DNA from: an uncultured Muribaculum sp.
Lineage (GTDB): Bacteria; Bacteroidota; Bacteroidia; Bacteroidales; Muribaculaceae
DNA: 6,013 nt
Assembly: GCA_947573015.1 (NCBI GenBank)
Contig: CANPDS010000168.1
Span: 1-6,013 of the forward strand
Direction of reading: 5' to 3'
Positions 1 through 6,013 of this stretch are shown here, in pieces. Numbering within the stretch: the stretch's first letter is position 1; the number at the start of each line of letters is the position of its first letter. A program made the position numbers and the translations under genes. Below the pieces are notes generated by a model. That model ran no database searches, was not told where the DNA came from, and worked only from the letters and a program-made list of their open reading frames with translations.

Positions 1-444
1 AAGTATGACCTCATTGAGCAATCCCTTCTGATAGAGATATTGTCCTTTGATCGTTTCCTGCAATGAGCGGTATCTGTCGGTCGACGACTGAGTAGAGAGC
101 TTGTTACGCCCTCTCATATCCCCGCGTATGGTAAGGTCGCCCTGCAAGCCGTCAGGAGTAGTGAACGAATACCGCAGACTGCGTGAAGATACATCTTTAC
201 CACCGGCATCAAGCGATCCATACATGCTCTGCTCTATTGCCGTGACATCATCCTCAAGAAAATGGCGCGTCTCATCCTGTTCAAGAGTGGACGAGACGGC
301 ATAAAGCGAACGTCGCACCCCTTCGGCAAACTGATCGTCGCGCATCTTGATCATGTTTTTCATATACATGACCTGGATGTACAACAGCCCACAGAATGTC
401 AGAGCCATTATTATTGTCAGAATCCAGATGATCTTTTTCTTCAT
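1..444 (-). CDS. Sensor histidine kinase, N-terminal part (runs off the window)
   Basis: An uninterrupted frame of 148 codons runs from an ATG at 444 to the window edge. It begins MKKKIIWILTIIMAL, a short basic stretch followed by a single hydrophobic segment at about residues 5-24 that should be a membrane anchor. A charged, probably periplasmic region follows (RDDQFAEGVRRSLYAVSSTLE, then an ETRHFLEDDV segment). Near the edge it reads QYLYQKGLLNEVIL. From memory this layout and wording match the N-terminus of Bacteroidales sensor histidine kinases of the RprX-like type, in which the sensor domain leads to a second membrane segment, HisKA and HATPase domains. None of those catalytic parts lies in the window, so kinase function is inferred from family resemblance. 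The start has no Shine-Dalgarno sequence; the bases before ATG are A/T-rich, as is normal in this phylum. It has its own predicted promoter (580-610). A cognate response regulator would be expected further along, outside the window. Confidence 0.72.
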   Translation of the reverse strand, partial: MKKKIIWILTIIMALTFCGLLYIQVMYMKNMIKMRDDQFAEGVRRSLYAVSSTLEQDETRHFLEDDVTAIEQSMYGSLDAGGKDVSSRSLRYSFTTPDGLQGDLTIRGDMRGRNKLSTQSSTDRYRSLQETIKGQYLYQKGLLNEVIL

Positions 445-563
445 TTTAAATAAATTATACGCCCGTTTGGAGTATTTTATATTATATAACGTTAACAATT
501 ATATGGCCTAAATGTTTGCACTTCCACGCTTTCGCCTGATAGGATATAGTACGCACAAGCCAT

Positions 564-604
564 ATTTAACATATAAATGCAAATTTAACATTCACATTTA
601 ACAT
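564..604 (-). repeat. Three direct copies of ATGTTAAAT across the kinase promoter
   Basis: The nine-base word ATTTAACAT (ATGTTAAAT on the minus strand) occurs exactly at 564-572, 583-591 and 596-604. In the predicted promoter the 596-604 copy lies in the spacer, the 583-591 copy overlaps the -7 element, and the 564-572 copy falls at about the transcription start. Step sizes are 19 and 13 bases. This placement suits operator sites for a repressor or autoregulator, but an A/T-rich background makes chance similarity possible. Exact identity of all three copies is observed; the regulatory role is inferred. Confidence 0.45.
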
Positions 605-610
605 TTGCAA
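580..610 (-). promoter_or_regulatory. Predicted Bacteroidetes sigma-ABfr promoter for the histidine kinase
   Basis: On the minus strand TTG (610-608) is followed by 20 bases and then TAAATTTG (587-580). This fits the TTG / N19-21 / TAnnTTTG pattern known for the primary sigma factor of Bacteroidetes. It is the only TAnnTTTG match I found upstream of the kinase on this strand. The transcript would start near 572-576, giving a leader of about 130 bases. Confidence 0.55.
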
Positions 611-716
611 GAATTTTCTCAAATTTCTGCACCTATCACTCTGAAAATGTTTGGATAACATTCCTCTAAAACTTCAGCATGGCATTAAGGCATATAAAAA
701 TAATATTAATGCATCA

Positions 717-755
717 ATCCCGGCCAATGCAGATATTTTCAGCATAGGCCGGGAT
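717..755 (-). terminator. Probable intrinsic terminator after GH31
   Basis: ATCCCGGCC (717-725) pairs perfectly with GGCCGGGAT (747-755). After one A/A mismatch the stem continues with ATGC (727-730) against GCAT (742-745), leaving an 11-base loop. It starts 67 bases past the GH31 stop. On the minus strand the 3' flank is T-rich but not a clean T-run (TTGATGCATTAATATTATTT). GC-rich bases 719-725 in a very A/T-rich gap make the structure stand out. It should separate GH31 from the kinase transcript. Confidence 0.65.
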
Positions 756-821
756 ATATCAAATCTGTTTAAGAGTATTATAAGATACTCTATGATAGGA
801 TCATGAAGAACCCTACCACCG

Positions 822-3068
822 TCAGAGCGTGTATTGTATGGTCACAGTCTTGTCAACAGAGGTGGCAGGCACTGCAACAGTATGACAGCCAGTCTTGTCA
901 TCATATACAACCTTTGCATTTTTACCATTGACCTTCACTTTAGTACCATCTTTGAGAGCAGGGAGCTGAAGCATGTAGCTACGTCTCTTGACCTGTCCGG
1001 GATAGGCCCCTACTGCAGGGTTGACAACGACAGTGACAAGATCGCCCACCTGCGAATAACGCAATGCGGTAGTAGCGTATACGCCTTTTTGGTAATCAAG
1101 CGATATACCATCGTCTTCATAGAGAGTAAATGTGTTGTCGACATCTCTGTCGGATGGATACACGCACATCACAAGATGTGAGAGATCGGTCGATGCCGGA
1201 CGCGGAGTGTAAGGTTGCATCGGCAATACCCATCCACCACGCACATATAGAGGAAATTCATCAAGAGGTTTAGCAATATTTTCTGTCTGTCCCCCATCCT
1301 TTTTCTCATGCGTGAAATAGTCATACCACACCTCTCCGGCCGGGAACCACACTTTCTGCGATGCCGTGCGTGTCGGTCCTTCGCCCGGCGTGGCAATGGG
1401 TGCAGCAAGAAGAATGTCGCCGAATGTGAACTGCTGCGGCTGTGAGAACGATTCCTTCTGACTGCCATAGTCGATAAACATCGAACGGTTGAGCGGCACC
1501 ATCGTATTATGCGTCTGCCATACACTTGAATATATGTAAGGCATCATTTCCGAGCGCATGTGGTACATACGTCGCATGGCTTTTGTCTCCTCATCGCCTG
1601 ATATCCACGGACGGCGATCAAGGCGCTTGTCCTTGGTAGAATGCACACGCAGAGCCGCTGATAAAGCTCCAAACTGTGTCCAACGCACACTCAGCTCCGG
1701 ATTAGGATCACCACGGAAGCCACCTATATCATGTGCCCAATAATAGCATCCACCCTGACCGCTGCATGCAGTAAGCTTGACTTCGAATGCCAGTAACTCC
1801 CAGTTGGCCTGTGCATCACCGGAGAACTGTATAGGGTGGCGATGATCGCCCCATCCTGCCCAACGGCTGTATCCAGCTCCACGGCGGTTGCCATTCATAG
1901 AATCGCGATAGTATAGCTCATTGATCCATGAAAGAGAAGTGGCATGATGACCACGCACATGCGGATAAAGATAATTCTGCTGCCAGTCGAGCCACCAGAA
2001 ATCCACCCCCATATCCTCGCTCGGGCGGTGTGCATACTTGAAGAAATTTTCCATATACGTGCGGTCGGAAAGGTCGAACAAAGGTACCTCGCCCTCTTTG
2101 GCACCCATCGCAGCCGCAAATTCGGTATAGTTATGTTCGTGTGGTCGGATACCATCGTGGGGATGATCGTTGAGCGACACGGTGACACCACGCGCATGTA
2201 TTGAATCAATCAAAGCTTTCGGATCAGGTATCAATTCCGGATTCCAGGTATAACCATTCCAGTTAAGATGCCCGTTATGACCTGTGCCGACAGTGGCATC
2301 GTTTGTGTGCCATCCCATATCGAACACAATATTGTCGAGCGGAAAGTCATTTTCATCATATCCACGGATAATATCAAGAAACTCATCGGATGTATAATCC
2401 CAATAACGGCAATACCACACACCATGAATATATTTCCTTGTCATAGGCACCTTGCCGCTTATTGTGCCGAGCGATGCAAGAGCCGCCTTGTAGTCATTGC
2501 CGTAGATGAAGCAGTATTCATCCTGAATATGAGTGTTGGTATCACGGGGTTTGATCCATCCCTCAACAAGAAGGTCTGTGCGTTCATCATCTATGATATA
2601 CCATCCATCACGACTCAGCAGACCATCGTCCATAGGTATCTCTTTTGTCACACGATCAAGAGTCTCCACAGTGCCTCCGAGATTATTCTTCGGAAGGAAA
2701 CGGTTGGTAAACTTCTTTCGTTTACCGTCAAGCGTGTAATACACTACCAGATTTGATGTCGAGAAAGGGAAACCGTCATCATGATAATTAATATCAAGAG
2801 CGGAAGTCACTATCTCATACCGGTTGTCACCAAGGTCTGTCACCTTGATACTGTCCATCGGTAAGATTACTGTGCGGTCATAGGCAAAAAGCGTAGGATC
2901 ATCAATAAATCTGCCCTCCTTTGCATATTCCAGACGCAATAATGTGGGAGTGATTACCGTCAGGCGCGCGTTGCCGAATACCATAGGATTTTCTGTCGGT
3001 ACAGAAGCACTCATAGAGAGTGCCAGCGCTAACATCGAAGCGCAGCAAACATACTTAGTGCATTTCAT
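822..3068 (-). CDS. Secreted GH31 family alpha-glycosidase
   Basis: A 748-residue glycoside hydrolase of family 31, a retaining enzyme group that mostly cleaves terminal alpha-linked glucose or related sugars. Residues 1 to about 21 look like a type I signal peptide (basic start, hydrophobic core, SMSA before the likely cut), so it is probably periplasmic or surface-associated. The N-terminal beta-sandwich (about 28-200) includes ARLTVITPTLLRLEY at 34-48. The (beta/alpha)8 barrel (about 205-530) carries VFDMGW (248-253), the nucleophile segment DFWWLDWQQ with Asp361 as likely nucleophile, SGD with Asp418 as likely acid/base, and HDIGGF (446-451). The C-terminus has beta domains, including a DUF5110-like FTLYEDDGISLDY stretch (647-659). 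Length is normal for the family. The nucleophile context differs from the usual W-x-D-M-N-E form, so exact substrate (glucose, galactose, xylose) should not be assumed. It is separated from the upstream operon by hairpins and has its own predicted promoter; the start is A/T-rich without a Shine-Dalgarno. Confidence 0.93.
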   Translation of the reverse strand: MKCTKYVCCASMLALALSMSASVPTENPMVFGNARLTVITPTLLRLEYAKEGRFIDDPTLFAYDRTVILPMDSIKVTDLGDNRYEIVTSALDINYHDDGFPFSTSNLVVYYTLDGKRKKFTNRFLPKNNLGGTVETLDRVTKEIPMDDGLLSRDGWYIIDDERTDLLVEGWIKPRDTNTHIQDEYCFIYGNDYKAALASLGTISGKVPMTRKYIHGVWYCRYWDYTSDEFLDIIRGYDENDFPLDNIVFDMGWHTNDATVGTGHNGHLNWNGYTWNPELIPDPKALIDSIHARGVTVSLNDHPHDGIRPHEHNYTEFAAAMGAKEGEVPLFDLSDRTYMENFFKYAHRPSEDMGVDFWWLDWQQNYLYPHVRGHHATSLSWINELYYRDSMNGNRRGAGYSRWAGWGDHRHPIQFSGDAQANWELLAFEVKLTACSGQGGCYYWAHDIGGFRGDPNPELSVRWTQFGALSAALRVHSTKDKRLDRRPWISGDEETKAMRRMYHMRSEMMPYIYSSVWQTHNTMVPLNRSMFIDYGSQKESFSQPQQFTFGDILLAAPIATPGEGPTRTASQKVWFPAGEVWYDYFTHEKKDGGQTENIAKPLDEFPLYVRGGWVLPMQPYTPRPASTDLSHLVMCVYPSDRDVDNTFTLYEDDGISLDYQKGVYATTALRYSQVGDLVTVVVNPAVGAYPGQVKRRSYMLQLPALKDGTKVKVNGKNAKVVYDDKTGCHTVAVPATSVDKTVTIQYTL

Positions 3069-3106
3069 TTAATTACTATAATGGAATAGGGTTAAGGTAT
3101 ATATTG

Positions 3107-3293
3107 TTAAGTAAGTCATGAAAATTATTTCGAATTATTTAATTTTATATCTTTATACTCTCCGCGGCATTCTTTCGATGCTTTTTGCTCTCATCTTCAG
3201 TCGTGTAGATTACTACACTCCTTCATCTTCAAGCAAAAATCATCTGAAATTATGCACCCGGATAGTATAAAATAATTTTCAAGACTTACTTAA
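3107..3293. repeat. 187-base near-palindromic element (MITE-like or structured leader)
   Basis: The outer ends form a 24-base inverted repeat with one mismatch: 3107-3130 (TTAAGTAAGTCATGAAAATT...) against 3270-3293. Inside, 3155-3189 pairs with 3232-3268 with a few mismatches and single-base bulges, best in GATGCTTTTTGCT (3177-3189) against AGCAAAAATCATC (3232-3244). The centre is GTGTAG (3203-3208) / CTACAC (3213-3218) with a 4-base loop. Two asymmetries interrupt the fold. One is a 24-base A/T-rich insertion on one arm (3131-3154), which partly repeats AATTATTT. The other is an internal loop whose two sides carry the direct repeat TCATCTTCA (3191-3199, 3223-3231). There is no open reading frame for a transposase. 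The ends read TTAA outward, so any TTAA or TA target duplication cannot be told from the repeat itself. It would lie wholly in the GH31 5' leader. The fold is seen in the sequence; a mobile or regulatory role is inferred. Confidence 0.7.
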
Positions 3294-3323
3294 AAAAATT
3301 ATCTAAAGCCAAAGTTGATCTCT

Positions 3324-3354
3324 CAAAATTAGCAATTATCTATAAAATAACCAA
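3324..3354 (-). promoter_or_regulatory. Predicted Bacteroidetes promoter for GH31
   Basis: TTG (3354-3352), a 20-base spacer and TAATTTTG (3331-3324) on the minus strand match the TTG / N19-21 / TAnnTTTG form. Transcription would begin near 3316-3320, giving a leader of about 250 bases that includes the entire 3107-3293 palindrome. No other TAnnTTTG match was found between here and the GH31 start. Confidence 0.5.
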
Positions 3355-3383
3355 TTTATCCGGATTCAACTCTCAATTATTGA

Positions 3384-3407
3384 CGGTTGCCGGCGCATCG
3401 GCAACCG
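3384..3407 (-). terminator. Second tandem hairpin after the metallophosphoesterase operon
   Basis: CGGTTGCCG (3384-3392) pairs perfectly with CGGCAACCG (3399-3407) around the 6-base loop GCGCAT. It lies 15 bases beyond the first hairpin in the minus direction. The adjoining bases also form a palindrome, CAACCGGTTG (3402-3411), which could compete with the hairpin. There is no T-run after it, so it may protect the mRNA 3' end or support termination rather than act alone. Confidence 0.45.
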
Positions 3408-3422
3408 GTTGTATTCACGATA

Positions 3423-3463
3423 AAGGGTGTCGAGATGTGATTTCAACCGATCTCGACACCCTT
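3423..3463 (-). terminator. Long hairpin at the end of the SusD-metallophosphoesterase operon
   Basis: AAGGGTGTCGAGAT (3423-3436) and ATCTCGACACCCTT (3450-3463) form a perfect 14-bp stem with a 13-base loop, beginning 66 bases past the metallophosphoesterase stop. The 3' side ends in CCCTT then TATCG, so the T-run is short. The length and perfection of the stem and its place in the gap make termination or 3' end protection the likeliest role. Confidence 0.6.
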
Positions 3464-3529
3464 GCTGAATAGAAATTGTACAGGGAATACGAAAAAAATG
3501 GAAGAGGGAGGAGAACTCAGACTGCTGTC

Positions 3530-5071
3530 TTATTCATTGTTGACAGATGCTGTATAATTATTACCATAACCGTCCGTAGCCCTTACTGAGAGTTTGTGCC
3601 AATTCTTATTGGTCGGTTTGTAAAGGAACATATGGTCGCAATTTTTCTCGGGTTCGGAGGTCGGGCGCTGTTCCCATGCATTGCTGTATTCAAGAGTACG
3701 CACAGCCTCTGGATCAAGAATATTTCGCACCGGTTGAAGAGCGACCCAGCTGCCACCATCCACCTGCACCTCTACAGTCCAGTCGGTATGCCAATAGAAC
3801 ACATTGATAAGGACGGTCTCATCGTCCTGCAGACGAGGCTTCGCATCGGCCGGAGATGCAATAGTGCCAGCCACACGTCCGCCACGGAATGTGGCTTCCG
3901 ACGGAAGATATATCTTGATCTGATAATCCTCTGGAGTCTCACAACCATAGTAACGATTGTTGACCACCCTGTTACCTTCCATATTGAGGACCGAATATCC
4001 CCGTGGTGAACCGTCATTGCAAATCAGGCCGTTCCACCAAGCTCCCATTACCGCACCGATCGACGACTCCTTGATATTTGGGGCGATATCCATGTGCTGA
4101 TTATTATGGAGATGACCCGAAAGTATCTGCACTTGAGCATAATCTTTCACCAGATCATATAGATCCTGATTATTGGTGACATGTCCGGTGGTGTTGCGGC
4201 GTATGGTAGGTATATGCAAGCCGATAAGAATAGATTTCGACTTATCTACATATTTGAGATCCTCTTTCAGCCATGCAAGCTGCTGATCAGTGATAGTAGC
4301 GGCATAATCGCTGTGGGTAGTATAAAGCACATCGTCGAGCACTACAAAATGCCAGTCGCCGATATTGAGAGAATAGTATGTAGGGCCCATAGCAGTGCGA
4401 TAGTCCTTATCAGTAGTGATATCACCTGTGCCGCCCTTGTCATGATCATGGTTGCCGATCACCGATAGCATCGGCACACCGAGTTGCGCTATGCGGCTAC
4501 GGTATGTGTCGTAGAGCGCAGGTGCATTCCAGCAGATATCACCGAGAGATATTCCCACCATATTGCCAGTTAGGGAGGCCACATAATTTTTCCATCCGCT
4601 ATTGGCAAGGATATCGTCGAGCATACTCACATCCTTGTCTGTGCCGATCTGCACATCAGCCAGAGTAAGAAGGGTGAAATCGGTCTTGACAGGAGCTGAA
4701 TGCAAATCGAAATTGAGCTGAATGGCTGCATCCTGACTGAGATCAATGGTCTTGTAGAATTTATAAAAACCATTCTCTACTGGTACCTGACAATCGGCAG
4801 GCACAGATACAAACACATGCTGACGATCAAGCGACTGCATCTGATATTCTCCGCGCTCGTTGGTGGTGATGACGTTAACGCCATCACTCACCACAACTCC
4901 GGCACGAGGCTGTCCGTCGACCGTCACACGCCCCACAACATTCATACCCGGCTGACGGGCGATATCAATTGGCACATTCTCGCCTGGCTGACGGTAGTTG
5001 ATCTTATCATCTTCACAGGCCACAAGCGACAGCGCCACACAGCCAAGTGAAAGGTATTTAAATAGTTTCAT
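3530..5071 (-). CDS. Lipoprotein calcineurin-like metallophosphoesterase (MetallophosN-Metallophos-MetallophosC)
   Basis: A 513-residue lipoprotein predicted to hydrolyse a phosphomonoester or phosphodiester with a two-metal centre. The signal peptide ends in the lipobox LVAC with Cys19 as lipid site. The next residues, EDD, resemble the acidic export signal that places Bacteroidetes lipoproteins on the cell surface. Residues about 40-120 form a carboxypeptidase-regulatory-like beta domain (VVGRVTVDGQPRAGVVV at 45-61). The phosphoesterase domain (about 130-365) has the metal motifs in order: D139-x-Q141, G-D178, G-N207-H208-D-H, H286 in GLHIPT, and G-H320-L-H322. Motif I has Gln where His is usual. 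Residues about 380-513 match the C-terminal domain of this family. It starts 28 bases after the SusD stop, so the two should be co-transcribed; AGGA sits only one base from ATG, too close for a normal Shine-Dalgarno. Family membership is firm; the substrate is unknown, and a phosphorylated glycan is only suggested by the neighbours. Confidence 0.9.
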   Translation of the reverse strand: MKLFKYLSLGCVALSLVACEDDKINYRQPGENVPIDIARQPGMNVVGRVTVDGQPRAGVVVSDGVNVITTNERGEYQMQSLDRQHVFVSVPADCQVPVENGFYKFYKTIDLSQDAAIQLNFDLHSAPVKTDFTLLTLADVQIGTDKDVSMLDDILANSGWKNYVASLTGNMVGISLGDICWNAPALYDTYRSRIAQLGVPMLSVIGNHDHDKGGTGDITTDKDYRTAMGPTYYSLNIGDWHFVVLDDVLYTTHSDYAATITDQQLAWLKEDLKYVDKSKSILIGLHIPTIRRNTTGHVTNNQDLYDLVKDYAQVQILSGHLHNNQHMDIAPNIKESSIGAVMGAWWNGLICNDGSPRGYSVLNMEGNRVVNNRYYGCETPEDYQIKIYLPSEATFRGGRVAGTIASPADAKPRLQDDETVLINVFYWHTDWTVEVQVDGGSWVALQPVRNILDPEAVRTLEYSNAWEQRPTSEPEKNCDHMFLYKPTNKNWHKLSVRATDGYGNNYTASVNNE

Positions 5072-5099
5072 TTCCTAATATTCAAAAGTTAAACATCCA

Positions 5100-6013
5100 C
5101 TAATATCCAGGGTTCTGCTCAAGGAGCGGATTTCCGGCAAGATACTTGTCGGGAAGAGGGAAGCGGCACAAATTCTTGTTATTGGTAGCACTGTGTGCCC
5201 ACCAATCCTCGGTAGTCCACAACCCCCATCGTATGAGATCGGTGCGACGGTGTCCCTCTCCAAGAAACTCTATTAGCCATTCATCGGCCATACGGTATAT
5301 ATCGAAATTGTCAGGTACAGGATCCGGATCGACACCATTGGGGAAGTTGCGCTTGCGCACCTTGTTGATCAGCGTCGCTGCACCGCTTTTATCGCCGGCA
5401 CGCCACTTGCATTCAGCCAGAGCATAGTATACTTCCGACAAACGATATATGGGCATGTCAGGATTCCACAGCAGATCGATATCATCGTTATTGGGCAGAG
5501 GCGACTTTACAAGGCATACGCCTGAATTCTCCTGACCTTCCATCTCATGGCTTTTGGTACCTCCGGGGACATCCACGCAATCTACACGTGTTATATCCTG
5601 TCCGGAATATTCCTTACTACCCTTGACGGTCTTGCCAGTACGTGGATTGGTAAGCTTGCCGATCAGGAACATACCTTGATACTTCTTATTGCCGAGGTAT
5701 ACATATGGCTGTTTGCGCAGATCGCTGTCATGAAATTTCTCATAGCTGTTGCCAAGCTTCCACTGAGTGTATATGGCACCATTGGCGGTCGGACGTGATG
5801 GCGTAAGAATGAAGCCATTGTAGATCGATGCCGGGAATGCCAGGTCGAAATAATCCTTGGCATTCTGAGGGAAGAAATAGCGGTACCACCAGTTCCATTC
5901 CATCTTTGAATGCTCCGACATAAGATTCCATATAGCCTCTGGCGACTTATCGTTGTCAAAACCATGAGGTCCGTACCATGTAGGATCCAGATCATACGGG
6001 CCATAATCGCCAC
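5100..6013 (-). CDS. SusD/RagB-family outer-membrane glycan-binding lipoprotein, C-terminal part
   Basis: The frame is open from the window edge to a TAG stop at 5102-5100, giving 304 visible residues that begin GDYGPYDLDPTWYGPHG. The true start lies outside; the Met at 5921 is internal. Three signatures place it in the SusD family. A TPR-like helix pair reads YRLSEVYYALAECKWRAGD, followed by a further helix, AATLINKVRKRNF. The segment FLGEGHRRTDLIRWG is typical, and the end RFPLPDKYLAGNPLLEQNPGY matches the characteristic SusD C-terminus. SusD proteins sit on the cell surface as the lid over a SusC TonB-dependent transporter and bind oligosaccharides or other nutrients. A susC-like gene should lie just upstream (beyond 6013). 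Tryptophan- and tyrosine-rich stretches such as MEWNWWYRYFF could contribute to sugar binding, but this cannot be shown here. The metallophosphoesterase follows after 28 bases in the same operon. Confidence 0.93.
   Translation of the reverse strand, partial: GDYGPYDLDPTWYGPHGFDNDKSPEAIWNLMSEHSKMEWNWWYRYFFPQNAKDYFDLAFPASIYNGFILTPSRPTANGAIYTQWKLGNSYEKFHDSDLRKQPYVYLGNKKYQGMFLIGKLTNPRTGKTVKGSKEYSGQDITRVDCVDVPGGTKSHEMEGQENSGVCLVKSPLPNNDDIDLLWNPDMPIYRLSEVYYALAECKWRAGDKSGAATLINKVRKRNFPNGVDPDPVPDNFDIYRMADEWLIEFLGEGHRRTDLIRWGLWTTEDWWAHSATNNKNLCRFPLPDKYLAGNPLLEQNPGY

Larger units (their letters stand above)
445..821. other. Intergenic region between GH31 and histidine kinase
   Basis: These 377 bases hold no convincing gene. 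In minus-strand order the gap contains a weak 7-bp hairpin (772-778 with 785-791, loop of 6), the strong GC-rich hairpin at 717-755, a further 7-bp A/T-rich inverted repeat (682-688 with 706-712), then the predicted histidine-kinase promoter at 580-610 with three overlapping ATGTTAAAT repeats. The roughly 130 bases from the predicted transcription start to the kinase ATG are A/T-rich, and I see no clear structure in them. Confidence 0.7.
3069..3529. other. Intergenic region between metallophosphoesterase and GH31
   Basis: These 461 bases contain no gene that I can support. Read on the minus strand they hold a T7 run at about 3492-3498 without a preceding stem, two tandem hairpins (3463-3423 and 3407-3384), a predicted promoter (3354-3324), a 187-base near-palindrome (3293-3107), and 38 A/T-rich bases before the GH31 start codon. 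Confidence 0.7.

Noticed and set aside
772..791. Small AGAGTAT/ATACTCT hairpin as the main GH31 terminator
   Set aside because: The stem is only 7 bp, A/T-rich and without a following T-run; the 717-755 hairpin is far stronger.
834..1181. Plus-strand open frame of 115 codons opposite the end of GH31
   Set aside because: It lies wholly antisense to a well-supported GH31 coding region, has no recognisable domain and no promoter, and is a shadow of the real gene.
2268..2756. Plus-strand open frame of 162 codons inside GH31
   Set aside because: Antisense to conserved barrel and N-domain sequence of GH31; its composition is unlike a normal protein and there is no supporting start context.
3042..3068. 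GH31 as a lipoprotein using Cys8 or Cys9
   Set aside because: The cysteines precede the hydrophobic core, so they cannot be a lipobox; a type I signal peptide cut near residue 21 fits better.
3107..3293. The long palindrome as a transcription terminator
   Set aside because: On the minus strand it is followed by mixed A/T sequence with no T-run, on the plus strand by an A-run, and it lies between a promoter match and the gene.
3596..4009. Plus-strand open frame of 137 codons inside the metallophosphoesterase
   Set aside because: Antisense shadow of the C-terminal part of the phosphoesterase with no family resemblance.
5100..5921. SusD gene starting at the Met at 5921
   Set aside because: The same frame stays open upstream to 6013 with SusD-like sequence, and the product lacks a signal peptide at that Met, so it is an internal residue of a truncated gene.
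5663..6013. Minus-strand open frame of 116 codons in another frame over the SusD gene
   Set aside because: The SusD frame is continuous to the window edge and carries clear family signatures; the alternative frame shows none.
1..6013. tRNA, rRNA, CRISPR array or transposase gene
   Set aside because: No cloverleaf, no regularly spaced repeats, and no frame resembling a transposase or integrase was seen.

Overview
The window reads as a piece of a Bacteroidales chromosome, plausibly Muribaculaceae- or Bacteroides-like. The evidence is a SusD/RagB-family lipoprotein C-terminus, a lipoprotein with an acidic patch after the lipid cysteine, AT-rich translation starts without strong Shine-Dalgarno sequences, and two matches to the Bacteroidetes promoter form TTG-N20-TAnnTTTG. 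The family-level placement is an inference. All four real genes lie on the minus strand, so the biological order runs from high to low coordinates.

In transcription order: (1) 6013-5100 is the C-terminal part of a SusD-like glycan-binding lipoprotein, whose start and presumed SusC partner lie beyond the window. (2) 28 bases later, 5071-3530 is a lipoprotein calcineurin-like metallophosphoesterase with the three-domain MetallophosN / phosphoesterase / MetallophosC layout, almost certainly in the same operon. (3) 3529-3069 is a 461-base gap with two tandem hairpins (the end of that operon), a predicted promoter, and a 187-base nearly palindromic element that would lie inside the 5' leader of the next gene. 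(4) 3068-822 is a secreted GH31 alpha-glycosidase with an unusual WWLDWQQ nucleophile motif. (5) 821-445 is a 377-base gap with a GC-rich terminator hairpin and a second predicted promoter overlaid by three copies of ATGTTAAAT. (6) 444-1 is the N-terminal 148 residues of a membrane sensor histidine kinase.

The SusD, metallophosphoesterase and GH31 genes look like the downstream end of a polysaccharide utilisation locus. SusD would capture glycan at the surface, the phosphoesterase lipoprotein may remove a phosphate or phosphodiester group, and GH31 would release alpha-linked sugars. The substrate cannot be read from the sequence. The histidine kinase has its own promoter and sits behind a terminator, so it probably marks the locus boundary rather than being its dedicated regulator.

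The two most unusual items are the long palindromic element in the GH31 leader (MITE-like, or a structured RNA leader) and the pairing of a surface metallophosphoesterase with SusD and a non-canonical GH31.
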